7,362 nt of DNA from Kiritimatiellales bacterium (GCA_030588285.1 JAUUYK010000044.1:1-7362); one strand, 5' to 3'; positions 1-6,649 are shown, counted from the first letter of the stretch. The notes: generated by a model from the letters alone, not told the origin. Numbers and translations: made by a program.

Positions 1-1737
1 GATCATGCATGGCACCGGTTCGAAACGTTGCGCGACCTCAAACAACTTAATAACAGGAACAGAGGAAATGTCATCACCGGCTCCGTCGCATCCTTCAGCA
101 CCTTTTCCTTTTCGCCGCCCGATGACGATCGAATCTTTATGGGCACCAACTCCACCTCGTTGGCAGAATCCTTTATCCGCACACAACTCGAATCGATCTC
201 CGCCATCCCCAACCCCGACTTTGTACTCAACCAACTACGCGACTATCTCGACCTCGATACCGTACCCGAAAAAAACGGCCTCTACACCGACCTTTCCGTT
301 GAACCGGTTCCGATGATTAACGAACTTGCGTTAACCTGTAATTTTACCTTTTTCCCGCAGTCAACCCAAACAACAGAGGGTAACGGCGAGGTGATTACAG
401 CAGTTACCAGCGTTATTATTTCTAATCATTATGAACTTGAACTCGAAGTCTGGTATCCATTCGTTGGGTACACCAACTTAGACTCATTTACGGTTCACAT
501 CGATGAACCAACATTTAAAGGCCGCGCCATTCCTACTGAACTTTTTGGTTCGATCAGCGATTGGACACACGAAAAGGTCATTCCAAAGAACGTAACCGTT
601 CCCCAATCAGATCCATATAATTATCCCGTTTGCAGCGGCAAACATACAACCGAAGTTTTTAATGAACACGCGATGCTTTCTCTATTCGAATTAATGCAAA
701 GCGACATTCAATTCCCCTCCATCTATTGCAACAACAAGAATATGGATCTGGTCGATCGAGTCCTCAATCTCAACCTCCCCATGAACGATGCGGTTTCAGA
801 CCAACTCATGCCCTTAATTCAACAGGCGGCAAGTAACTTTTTCATCGGCGCGTCAACCATCCCCACATCAAATCAATTTGTTGTGGGGATGGCTTGTATC
901 GATCCTCGCTTAAACTGGGAAGGAACCTCATCGGATCAATGGGTCGAAGAGACGGGAGCCGATACAGCACTCAGCATTACCACCATGGGTAACATCAACC
1001 GAACGATCATTAATGACCGGATCGACCCGCTTCATAACATCAACATGATATATGTCCGAAATGCAGATCAAATTGACACGCCCTACGAATTTACCTATCT
1101 GCTCTACGACTCACAAAAACCCTGGGCAACCTTCCAAATGCTGAAAAAAAATGACCCGGATAATACCCGCTTTATTCTTCAGCATCTCTCCCCTCACCCG
1201 AACGGACCGCCCAAACAAGGCCAAATTAATCCACACTCGCCATACACCAATATAATTGCATCTGCATTCATGGACATGCCAATCGATGAATTCAACACCC
1301 CCTCCATTCAACGGTTAGATTCAGTAAAAGCCATACAAGCCGCCGAACTATTCATGGAATATGTCGCCGGAAATGGATGGTCAACCAACACCACCCGATA
1401 TGGAGAAAATATTAATCTTCCCGCTCTAACGGCACTCCTTGGAGACTCCAATCCATGGATGCTTGAAAGTATTTTTCGCAATAGTTACGAGCTATTTAAT
1501 CCGCGCGATACCCTGTTCACGATTCTACTCGTTGCCCAAAATGGAACCGATGCAAACCAGGATAACACGATTTCTGACGACGAAATCCACGGCACCCAAA
1601 AAGCCCTCGTCTATGTCTGGCGCGATCCACAAACCGGAAAAGCCGCTCCTATTTTTTACGGATTAAGCGACACCTTAAAAAGCTCGATTGGCAGTGGCCA
1701 AAGCTGGGCAAAAATTCTTCAGGCCTTCCATCCCTAA
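1..1737 (+). CDS. C-terminal part of a large exported pilus/surface-type protein, PVC group (5' end outside window)
   Basis: The reading frame is open from the first base to TAA at 1735-1737, giving 578 visible residues. No convincing start lies inside: the TTG at 28 has no Shine-Dalgarno site and sits mid-frame, so the gene begins upstream of the window. What is seen: a soluble, Asn/Thr/Pro-rich sequence without membrane helices, with a segment near residues 110-115 (PMINELALTCNF) followed by ELELEVWYPF near residues 146-155, and a C-terminal stretch reading LFTILLVAQ ... ALVYVWRDP. This order resembles the C-terminal half of the very large 'Verru_Chthon cassette protein A'/PilX-like proteins encoded with pilin-like genes in Verrucomicrobia and relatives. 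That match is from memory of the family, not a search. A 12-residue EF-hand-type loop, DANQDNTISDDE (1549-1584), lies near the C-terminus. The role, probably extracytoplasmic assembly or surface structure, is inferred. Alternative: an unrelated secreted protein. The reading frame is certain, the family only moderately so. Confidence 0.55.
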   Translation, partial: DHAWHRFETLRDLKQLNNRNRGNVITGSVASFSTFSFSPPDDDRIFMGTNSTSLAESFIRTQLESISAIPNPDFVLNQLRDYLDLDTVPEKNGLYTDLSVEPVPMINELALTCNFTFFPQSTQTTEGNGEVITAVTSVIISNHYELELEVWYPFVGYTNLDSFTVHIDEPTFKGRAIPTELFGSISDWTHEKVIPKNVTVPQSDPYNYPVCSGKHTTEVFNEHAMLSLFELMQSDIQFPSIYCNNKNMDLVDRVLNLNLPMNDAVSDQLMPLIQQAASNFFIGASTIPTSNQFVVGMACIDPRLNWEGTSSDQWVEETGADTALSITTMGNINRTIINDRIDPLHNINMIYVRNADQIDTPYEFTYLLYDSQKPWATFQMLKKNDPDNTRFILQHLSPHPNGPPKQGQINPHSPYTNIIASAFMDMPIDEFNTPSIQRLDSVKAIQAAELFMEYVAGNGWSTNTTRYGENINLPALTALLGDSNPWMLESIFRNSYELFNPRDTLFTILLVAQNGTDANQDNTISDDEIHGTQKALVYVWRDPQTGKAAPIFYGLSDTLKSSIGSGQSWAKILQAFHP

Positions 1738-1749
1738 TTTTTCTGCTTA

Positions 1750-1763
1750 TTGGAAGTTTCCAA
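1750..1763. repeat. Perfect 14-base palindrome TTGGAA-GT-TTCCAA
   Basis: Arms TTGGAA (1750-1755) and TTCCAA (1758-1763) are exact inverted repeats around a 2-base centre. The centre is too short for an RNA hairpin loop and no T-run follows, so a DNA-level protein-binding site is more likely than a terminator for the upstream gene. It lies about 20 bases before a possible -10 box of the ispA gene. Operator function is inferred only. Confidence 0.4.
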
Positions 1764-1787
1764 CCGCGTTAATTTCCCCTATATACT
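1758..1787 (+). promoter_or_regulatory. Candidate sigma-70 promoter for ispA
   Basis: TATACT at 1782-1787 matches five of six consensus -10 bases. A weak -35 candidate, TTCCAA (1758-1763), lies 18 bases upstream and forms one arm of the palindrome. Transcription would start near 1794, giving an untranslated leader of about 18 bases. The -10 box is good, the -35 poor. Confidence 0.35.
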
Positions 1788-1811
1788 CCGGCATTTAATC
1801 GAGAAAATTTT

Positions 1812-2675
1812 ATGGATATTAATACGTACCTCAAAGAAAATAAGGCCTTGGTTGACGATGCCCTCACCACCTGCCTGCCGGGAAAAAGCACACGCCCCAC
1901 CTCCTTGCATGAAGCCATGCACTACTCCGTATTGAACGGCGGAAAACGAATTCGGCCCATTCTCTGCATCGCGACGGCCGAATCTTTCGGCATTTCTGGT
2001 CCCCCCGTTTTAGCGCCTGCGATCGCCGTGGAACTCTTTCATTGCTCCACACTTATTCATGATGATCTTCCGTGTATGGACGACGACGATCTGCGGCGGG
2101 GAATCCCCACCTGCCACATCAAGTTCGGCGAAGCCAATGCGGTTCTAGCGGGCGATGCCCTCATGATCCACGCATTTCAAGTGCTTGCGGAACAGGGAAA
2201 CTCCTTGCTTGCCATGGAACTCGCAAAATCGGCCGGATCGGTAGGCGTAATTGCCGGACAGGTCGAAGATCTAGCTGCCGAAAACAAAAAACCCAATGCC
2301 GATTTAATTACGTTTATTCACATGAACAAAACGGCGATTCTAATTCGGGCCGCCATTCGGATGGGCGCCATTGCCGGCGGTGCAAACGAAAATGAACTCC
2401 ATAATCTTAGTCTTTTCGGAGAAAAGATCGGCCTTGCATTCCAAATTGAAGACGACATTCTCGACGAAACCTCAACGGATGAAGTGCTGGGAAAACCGGC
2501 TGGATCCGACACAGAACATCATAAAATGACCTATCCCGCAGTACACGGCATGGAAAACGCCCGGTTAAAAGTTAAAGAACTCACCCGAGAAGCTATCGAG
2601 GCCATTGACCGATTCCCGCGCGATACCTCTGCACTCCGTGCACTTGCAAACTATCTTATGAACCGAAAGTTTTAA
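1812..2675 (+). CDS. ispA: Short-chain polyprenyl diphosphate synthase (farnesyl or geranylgeranyl diphosphate synthase, IspA type)
   Basis: This enzyme condenses isopentenyl diphosphate with allylic diphosphates in the cytoplasm, making C15 or C20 precursors of undecaprenyl phosphate, quinones and other isoprenoids. The 287 residues are close to the usual length of about 290-300. Visible motifs: NGGKRIRP (42-49), which binds diphosphate; the first Asp-rich motif DDLPCMDDDDLRRG (84-97), with the two-residue insertion typical of bacterial type enzymes; AGDAL (113-117); MNKTA (171-175); and the second Asp-rich motif DDILD (214-218) followed by GKPAG (227-231). The text from the first Asp-rich motif to FGEANA is very close to E. 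coli IspA. Position -5 before that motif is Ser79, where farnesyl synthases usually have Tyr, so the product may be longer than C15. The start ATG has only a weak GAG at 1801-1803, eight bases upstream. The gene is probably monocistronic; the usual xseB or dxs neighbours are absent here. Confidence 0.95.
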   Translation: MDINTYLKENKALVDDALTTCLPGKSTRPTSLHEAMHYSVLNGGKRIRPILCIATAESFGISGPPVLAPAIAVELFHCSTLIHDDLPCMDDDDLRRGIPTCHIKFGEANAVLAGDALMIHAFQVLAEQGNSLLAMELAKSAGSVGVIAGQVEDLAAENKKPNADLITFIHMNKTAILIRAAIRMGAIAGGANENELHNLSLFGEKIGLAFQIEDDILDETSTDEVLGKPAGSDTEHHKMTYPAVHGMENARLKVKELTREAIEAIDRFPRDTSALRALANYLMNRKF

Positions 2676-2690
2676 TGTATTTTAACCCCC

Positions 2691-2731
2691 TAAAAAATGA
2701 CGCAAAAGAAGGGGAGACTCCTTTGCGCCAT
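2691..2731 (-). terminator. Probable rho-independent terminator for the EF-hand gene
   Basis: Read on the minus strand, CGCAAAGG (plus 2720-2727) can pair with CCTTCTTTTGCG (plus 2701-2712), leaving a four-base bulge in the latter. Outer ATG/CAT pairs at 2697-2699 and 2729-2731 extend the stem beyond one mismatch. The stem is followed by TTTTTT (plus 2692-2697), partly overlapping the outer pairs. On the plus strand there is no T-run after the hairpin, so it serves the minus strand better than ispA. It lies about 55 bases after the EF-hand stop codon. Confidence 0.5.
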
Positions 2732-2785
2732 CGGCGAACATTTACAGCTATTGTTTAACGTTTACTCTTTTCCATCCTGTTTTAT

Positions 2786-3136
2786 TTAAGATTTCTTTTT
2801 CTTCGACGCTTTCCGCGCAGCAGTCCGTTCTTCTTCATTCAATTTACCATCACCATCCGCATCAAACCGCTTCAAGGTCTTTTTACGTTTTTTCTGCTTT
2901 CTTTCATGTTTCTTCGACGCTTTCCGCGCAGCAGTCCGTTCCTCTTCATTCAATTTACCGTCACCATCCGCATCAAACCGTTGCTTCATTTCTTCCCGAC
3001 TGGGGCGTTGCCCCTCTTTATTTTTACGGCTCTGTTTCTCTTTCTCACAGCATTCGCCCTTTCCGGCTTGCGCAAGTGTTAACGAACCCATAACCGCCAT
3101 TGCCAATCCTGCCATTTTCCATGCTTGTGCTCTCAT
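2786..3136 (-). CDS. Small secreted EF-hand protein with two near-identical calcium-binding units
   Basis: This is a 116-residue protein with a typical Sec signal peptide: basic start MRAQAWK, hydrophobic core at residues 8-22, and predicted cleavage after AQA at residue 24. The mature part has about 92 residues. It carries two 24-residue units (53-76 and 90-113), identical at protein level, each with the canonical 12-residue EF-hand loop DADGDGKLNEEE, acidic at positions 1, 3, 5 and 12. They are joined by a very basic linker, HERKQKKRKK. About 33 of 92 mature residues are Lys or Arg, which is unusual for a calcium-binding protein. A Cys pair (29-30) follows the signal peptide. The start is supported by AGGAG at 3144-3148, seven bases before ATG. 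Small EF-hand proteins of this kind are common in PVC bacteria, with mostly unknown function. Calcium binding is likely; the role (envelope calcium buffer or binding to an anionic surface) is inference. Confidence 0.85.
   Translation of the reverse strand: MRAQAWKMAGLAMAVMGSLTLAQAGKGECCEKEKQSRKNKEGQRPSREEMKQRFDADGDGKLNEEERTAARKASKKHERKQKKRKKTLKRFDADGDGKLNEEERTAARKASKKKKS
2798..2980. repeat. 72-base direct repeat pair encoding the EF-hand units
   Basis: Bases 2798-2869 and 2909-2980 match at 70 of 72 positions with an offset of 111 bases (37 codons). The two differences, in a Glu codon and an Asp codon, are synonymous. The intervening 39 bases do not match what follows the first copy, so only the EF-hand core is conserved. 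This suggests a recent in-frame duplication or gene conversion. Confidence 0.9.
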
Positions 3137-3240
3137 CTGATATCTCCTGTGGTTAAACCTTATTGTTGCGATGGATGTAAAACGACAGGGTGAATATTTT
3201 ATTGTGTTATTTTTTTATTTAGGCCGAAAAACGGACAAGC

Positions 3241-3246
3241 ATTATA
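3241..3246 (-). promoter_or_regulatory. Candidate -10 box for the EF-hand gene
   Basis: The plus-strand bases ATTATA give a perfect TATAAT on the minus strand, about 105 bases before the start codon. No recognisable -35 box is present at normal spacing; that region is taken up by the upstream terminator stem. It would imply a leader of about 98 bases. The AT-rich surroundings make chance occurrence possible. Confidence 0.25.
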
Positions 3247-3259
3247 AAATACGGGCGAT

Positions 3260-3286
3260 AAAACCCCGGCGTAAAATCTGTCGGGG
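3260..3286 (-). terminator. Possible terminator of the DUF6941-like gene
   Basis: On the minus strand CCCCG (plus 3282-3286) pairs with CGGGG (plus 3264-3268) around a 13-base loop, followed by TTTTAT. The five-pair stem is GC-rich, but the loop is long and the T-run only four bases. It lies about 50 bases after the stop codon at 3335. Confidence 0.4.
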
Positions 3287-3334
3287 ATAAGGAATCGCGT
3301 GCTCTATTTTAAAGAAACGAAAAAAGGGCACCTG

Positions 3335-3742
3335 CTAAGCAACTTCCGGTCTCGGCATTTTTTGAACCCGCAAAGGCAAGGAAGCCATCGCCATATTATC
3401 AATGGCCAGATTAATTTGATAATCGGCAAACTCTTCAAACTTTATATGCTGGAAATTTAGAATCAAATTAACCGCAACCGATCCGACATCGACTCCCATT
3501 CGCGGGGTGACTTCCCCTTCCATCGGTTGAAAAATGGGAATTCCATCGGGATTAACAAATTGCAATTTAACGGTATGCGAACCCTCTTCAATTTTATCGA
3601 ACCGCAATCTCAAGGCAATTGCACAGGCGGGATGTACCACCGGCATTTTGAGAGCATAAACCTGATCAAACGTTCCTAGAATATTTAATTTTCCGCGATT
3701 ATCCGTCGCAGCATCACACAAAGCAAAAACTTCAATTTTCAT
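3335..3742 (-). CDS. DUF6941-like conserved protein of unknown function
   Basis: This 135-residue protein has no signal peptide or membrane segment and is predicted cytoplasmic. It begins MKIEVFALCDAATDNRGKLN, followed by LGTFDQVYALKMPVVHPACA (22-41). This opening, with a short beta strand, 'CD..', 'G..N.LG.FD' and a 'P..HP.' motif, is characteristic of the DUF6941 family as I recall it; no biochemical function is known to me. The rest reads as alternating strands (ALRLRF, HTVKLQFV, ASLPLRV), suggesting a compact beta-sandwich. The start ATG is well supported: AAGGAG at 3750-3755 lies seven bases upstream. The gene stands alone between the deaminase gene (104-base gap) and the EF-hand gene (198-base gap), so context gives no hint of its job. 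I see nothing unusual in composition or length. I am sure it is a gene and moderately sure of the family. Confidence 0.8.
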   Translation of the reverse strand: MKIEVFALCDAATDNRGKLNILGTFDQVYALKMPVVHPACAIALRLRFDKIEEGSHTVKLQFVNPDGIPIFQPMEGEVTPRMGVDVGSVAVNLILNFQHIKFEEFADYQINLAIDNMAMASLPLRVQKMPRPEVA

Positions 3743-3774
3743 AAAAAATCTCCTTCCCTAACGATAGGTGAAGC

Positions 3775-3808
3775 CCCGATCAGAAAAAAGGCAATAAACT
3801 CGATCGGG
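3775..3808. repeat. 7-base inverted repeat between the deaminase and DUF6941-like genes
   Basis: CCCGATC (3775-3781) and GATCGGG (3802-3808) are exact inverted repeats separated by 20 bases. The minus-strand loop contains TTTTTT (plus 3784-3789), so it is not a standard intrinsic terminator, where the T-run follows the stem. It could be a transcript-end structure of the deaminase gene or a leader structure of the next gene. Chance is possible. Confidence 0.3.
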
Positions 3809-3846
3809 TTAAACTGGTTTGTAAATATCCGCCCGATTATCCCCCA

Positions 3847-5091
3847 TCAGAACCGATCTTTATACTTCCGCGCTTCAGCAATAATTTCATCCTCCCCTTC
3901 TACTCGTCCGTTCTTCATTAAAATCTTACCATCGCAAATAACAGTATCAATACAGGACGAATCAGCACTGTAAACGAGATCATCAATCAGTTGATATCCC
4001 GGAACCAAACGGGGATTCGCTAAATCAACCAGCATACAATCCGCTAACTTTCCTTCGGCAATTTTTCCGCAGTCCAGCCCAAGAGCAGCAGCCCCATTCA
4101 TCGTGGCCATATCAAAAACTTCAGTTGCAGGCAAAACAGTTGGATCCTTATGCATCAGCTTGGCGTGCAACGCGGCAAACTTCATTTCTTCGAGCATGCA
4201 CAGATTATTATTTGAAGAACAACCATCGGTCCCTAAAGCAACAGAAACACCTGCATCTCGAAGACGGACATACGGAAAACTCCCCGCGGCTAGCTTCATA
4301 TTTGAAACCGGATTATGTACTACCGTAACTTGATTATGGGCAAGAATATCAACCTCCTCATCCGACAGATGAAGCGCATGTGCCGCCACTATATTGCTCG
4401 CCAGAAATCCAATTTTCTCTAACCATTGGACGGGGCGCAAGCCATGTAATGCAATACACTCCTGCACCTCCTTCTCCGTTTCCGAGATATGAATATGAAT
4501 CAGAAGTTTATTTTCAGCGGCATACGATTTAATCCAGCGAAGCGACTTTTCCGAAACGGTATAAATCGCGTGAGGCCCTAGAGCAAAATTAATTCGATTC
4601 GAATACGACTTCGCTTCCTCGAACAATTGGATCGTTAAATCACGTTGTTCGGCAGCCTTGGCCTCATCACTGAAATCAATAAATACCGAAGAGAGCATGG
4701 CACGCACGCCCATTTCTTCCACCGCGCGGGCCACGCCATGAAAATGCCAATACATATCGTTAAAACACGTCGTACCCGACTTAATCATTTCCAGGCAGGC
4801 CATACGTGCGCCCCGATAAATATCCTCCTCCGTCAGTTGTGCTTCCAGAGGCCAAATATAATTCGTCAGCCAATCATGAAGTTCGCGGTCATCGGCATAA
4901 CTGCGCATCAACGTCATCGAAGCATGCGTGTGCATATTCACAAACGTGGGCAACAGGGCAAATCCGGTTCCATCCAACGTCTCAAAGTCTGAAACTTCGA
5001 TATTTTTACCAATCGTCTTAAATCGATTCTTCTCGATTAAAACATCGGTGATTTTTCCATTTAATTCGACATTCTGAATCAATAATCCCAT
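3847..5091 (-). CDS. mtaD: MtaD-type 5-methylthioadenosine/S-adenosylhomocysteine deaminase (amidohydrolase superfamily)
   Basis: This is a cytoplasmic metal-dependent amidohydrolase, predicted to deaminate the adenine ring of S-adenosylhomocysteine or methylthioadenosine to the inosine form. I start it at ATG 5091 (414 residues), because GGAG at 5099-5102 lies seven bases before that ATG and only one base before the in-frame TTG at 5097. Visible residues in that numbering: metal ligands His54 and His56 in NMHTHASMT, His174 in GPHAIYT, His201 and Glu204 in HIHISET, His238 in AAHALHL, and Asp289 in GTDGCSSNN. The order and spacing fit Thermotoga TM0936, the characterised member. The N-terminal LIQNVEL/ITDVLIEKNRF and C-terminal GKIAEGKLADCMLVD segments form the small beta domain of the superfamily. 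Length is normal. Related enzymes deaminate other adenosines, including aminodeoxyfutalosine in menaquinone synthesis, so the physiological substrate is open. Confidence 0.9.
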   Translation of the reverse strand: MGLLIQNVELNGKITDVLIEKNRFKTIGKNIEVSDFETLDGTGFALLPTFVNMHTHASMTLMRSYADDRELHDWLTNYIWPLEAQLTEEDIYRGARMACLEMIKSGTTCFNDMYWHFHGVARAVEEMGVRAMLSSVFIDFSDEAKAAEQRDLTIQLFEEAKSYSNRINFALGPHAIYTVSEKSLRWIKSYAAENKLLIHIHISETEKEVQECIALHGLRPVQWLEKIGFLASNIVAAHALHLSDEEVDILAHNQVTVVHNPVSNMKLAAGSFPYVRLRDAGVSVALGTDGCSSNNNLCMLEEMKFAALHAKLMHKDPTVLPATEVFDMATMNGAAALGLDCGKIAEGKLADCMLVDLANPRLVPGYQLIDDLVYSADSSCIDTVICDGKILMKNGRVEGEDEIIAEARKYKDRF

Positions 5092-5098
5092 ACCCAAT

Positions 5099-5103
5099 CT
5101 CCA
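5099..5103 (-). promoter_or_regulatory. Ribosome binding site that fixes the mtaD start at ATG 5091
   Basis: The minus strand reads TGGAG here, seven bases before ATG (5089-5091). The alternative TTG codon (5095-5097), two codons upstream, would leave a single base of spacing, too short for initiation from this site. Confidence 0.7.
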
Positions 5104-5112
5104 CTCAAAGAA

Positions 5113-5142
5113 AGCCTAGCAAATCATCGTTTAAAGTCACAA
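5113..5142 (-). promoter_or_regulatory. Weak candidate promoter for mtaD
   Basis: On the minus strand TTGTGA (plus 5137-5142) and TAGGCT (plus 5113-5118) are spaced by 18 bases, matching four and three consensus positions respectively. The -35 box abuts the T-run of the upstream terminator, which would give mtaD its own transcript with a leader of about 15 bases. Confidence 0.3.
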
Positions 5143-5166
5143 AAAAAGCTCGGCAGAACCGAGCTT
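5141..5166 (-). terminator. Strong rho-independent terminator after the sugar transferase gene
   Basis: On the minus strand AAGCTCGG pairs perfectly with CCGAGCTT (plus 5159-5166 and 5146-5153) around the five-base loop TTCTG, followed directly by TTTTT, with seven T counting the last stem bases (plus 5141-5147). It lies 24 bases after the stop codon at 5190. This is the clearest terminator in the window and separates the sugar transferase transcript from mtaD. Confidence 0.9.
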
Positions 5167-5189
5167 CAGAAGAGTTAACAAAATAAAGG

Positions 5190-6617
5190 TCAATAGGCCC
5201 CTTTAGCAAAAAGTACGGTTTTAATCGTGCGGACAAGAATTATGATATCGAGCCAGATCGACCAATTACGAACATAATAAGGATCCCATTTTTCCATACC
5301 TGCTATTCCAACTTCGCTCCGGCCCGACACCTGCCAAAGTCCGGTAATTCCAGGCCGAACCTTATTGCGAAGAAGCTGAACTTGTTTTGGCAAATCTTGA
5401 AAATGATATTCAGGTAATGGACGCGGCCCAACTAACGACATGGTACCTCTAAGGACATTTAGCAACTGCGGAATTTCATCCAGCGACGTTTTACGAAGAA
5501 CTCGTCCAACCTTTGTGATACGCGGGTCTTTTTTTAGTTTATAATGGGCGTTCCATTCTGCACGTAATTCCGGATTTTTTTCCAGCGCTTTCTTCAATAC
5601 CAATTCCGCATTGGGCACCATCGTTCTAAATTTAGCTGTGCGAAACATTTTTCCACCTCGGCCAATACGCGACTGCATAAACATTGGGTTTTGTTGGTCT
5701 TCCAACCAGATCAGCACATAGAGAAAAATCATAAGCGGCACCCAAAGCGGGATCGTTATACAAATCAATAGCAGATCAATGAAACGCTTAAAATATCGGG
5801 CCAACGGATTTAACAGGTTTTGCGTAATTTCTAACCCCAGAATGCCCTGAAAATCGCGGGGCACCACCCATAGTGACGGAACTTCCTCCAAATTAGGAAT
5901 AAGAATAACCCGTCGATAAACTTCGAGTGGCCCTTCGAGTATTTCAATTAAGCTGCAACCAGAATCCTGCGTCATGGCAACAATAGCCACCGGTGTTCGA
6001 CGGGTCGTATTATGAAGGTCCCCCAAAACTGACACCCCTTTAATAACACTTCCAAGAGGAATTTCATCGGAAAAAATTGCCGTGGGAATATAACCCAGCC
6101 CCAACTCCGCCCGGAGCGCTTCAATAACCGGTGTCACCGATTTCTTATCGCCATAAATGGATACCGGAACGCCCCATTGTGACCGTTTAATTACAGCACC
6201 CCGCGTCATTGCTCGTCCCAGCGGAATCAAGACGGCACAAAAAAGATAGGTGAACAGAAAAACAATGCGGCTTGAGGACAAACTAATACGTGTAAAGAAG
6301 GAAAAGAGAAGGGCTGCTGCAAACATAACAAACAGGACCGATTGTATTTTACGGAGTTCATCCGCCACCCCAATTCCCCAACCGGGTAATAATCGAGTGA
6401 CTACCGACACAACGGTCCACGCTGGAATAATTAGAAAGCCGTTTTTAAGATAAAAAGGGATATCGTTAATCCACCAAAGAAGAAAATTGCCAAAACATAG
6501 CGCTAAAAAAGTCATCCCCGCATCGGACAAAGCAATCGCCAACATATTTAATACATAGCGCCGATGAAATGTAGAGTGCCGTCCAACGCCATCAATATTT
6601 ACAACCGTTCTCTTCAA
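5190..6617 (-). CDS. wbaP: WbaP-type undecaprenyl-phosphate sugar-1-phosphate transferase (polysaccharide initiation)
   Basis: This is a membrane enzyme that transfers a sugar-1-phosphate from a nucleotide sugar to undecaprenyl phosphate, the first step of exopolysaccharide, capsule or O-antigen synthesis. The 475 residues are the usual length of the large polyprenyl glycosylphosphotransferases. Order: four N-terminal membrane helices (about 22-48, 61-78, 92-109, 116-135); a nucleotide-binding-like middle domain beginning [11 protein letters not shown] (151-161); a membrane-entering hydrophobic segment (279-303); then the catalytic domain with [19 protein letters not shown] (315-333), the DE dyad Asp380-Glu381 in [18 protein letters not shown] (395-400), [15 protein letters not shown] (421-435), [12 protein letters not shown] (447-458) and the C-terminal KGAY. 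The last features favour the WbaP branch (galactose-1-phosphate in Salmonella); the sugar used here cannot be read from sequence. The start is TTG at 6617, supported by AGGAG seven bases upstream. A phosphomannomutase gene lies just upstream. Confidence 0.92.
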   Translation of the reverse strand: MKRTVVNIDGVGRHSTFHRRYVLNMLAIALSDAGMTFLALCFGNFLLWWINDIPFYLKNGFLIIPAWTVVSVVTRLLPGWGIGVADELRKIQSVLFVMFAAALLFSFFTRISLSSSRIVFLFTYLFCAVLIPLGRAMTRGAVIKRSQWGVPVSIYGDKKSVTPVIEALRAELGLGYIPTAIFSDEIPLGSVIKGVSVLGDLHNTTRRTPVAIVAMTQDSGCSLIEILEGPLEVYRRVILIPNLEEVPSLWVVPRDFQGILGLEITQNLLNPLARYFKRFIDLLLICITIPLWVPLMIFLYVLIWLEDQQNPMFMQSRIGRGGKMFRTAKFRTMVPNAELVLKKALEKNPELRAEWNAHYKLKKDPRITKVGRVLRKTSLDEIPQLLNVLRGTMSLVGPRPLPEYHFQDLPKQVQLLRNKVRPGITGLWQVSGRSEVGIAGMEKWDPYYVRNWSIWLDIIILVRTIKTVLFAKGAY

Positions 6618-6624
6618 CTATATT

Positions 6625-6629
6625 CTCCT
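6625..6629 (-). promoter_or_regulatory. Ribosome binding site supporting the TTG start of the sugar transferase gene
   Basis: The minus strand reads AGGAG (TAGGAGAA in context), seven bases before TTG at 6615-6617. No in-frame ATG with a comparable site follows; the next in-frame Met (residue 25) would lie inside the first membrane helix and leave no basic lead segment. TTG is therefore the likely real start. Confidence 0.75.
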
Positions 6630-6649
6630 AAAAACTCAAACTGTGCCTA

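Noticed and set aside
28..30. TTG as the start of the first gene
   Set aside because: The frame is open upstream to base 1, there is no ribosome binding site before it, and the protein family is normally far longer; the gene is cut by the window edge.
2072..2395. 107-codon plus-strand open frame inside ispA
   Set aside because: It is a shifted frame of ispA with an Arg/Cys/Ser-rich, low-quality translation.
2798..2980. CRISPR-like or mobile repeat
   Set aside because: Only two copies exist, they are in frame and encode EF-hand units, and the differences are synonymous; this is a protein-coding duplication.
3211..3240. Short CCG-AAAAA-CGG hairpin in the EF-hand gene leader
   Set aside because: The three-pair stem is too small to support a terminator, riboswitch or other RNA structure.
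4645..4992. 115-codon plus-strand open frame inside mtaD
   Set aside because: It lies antisense within a well-supported enzyme gene, has no ribosome binding site I can see and no recognisable protein features.
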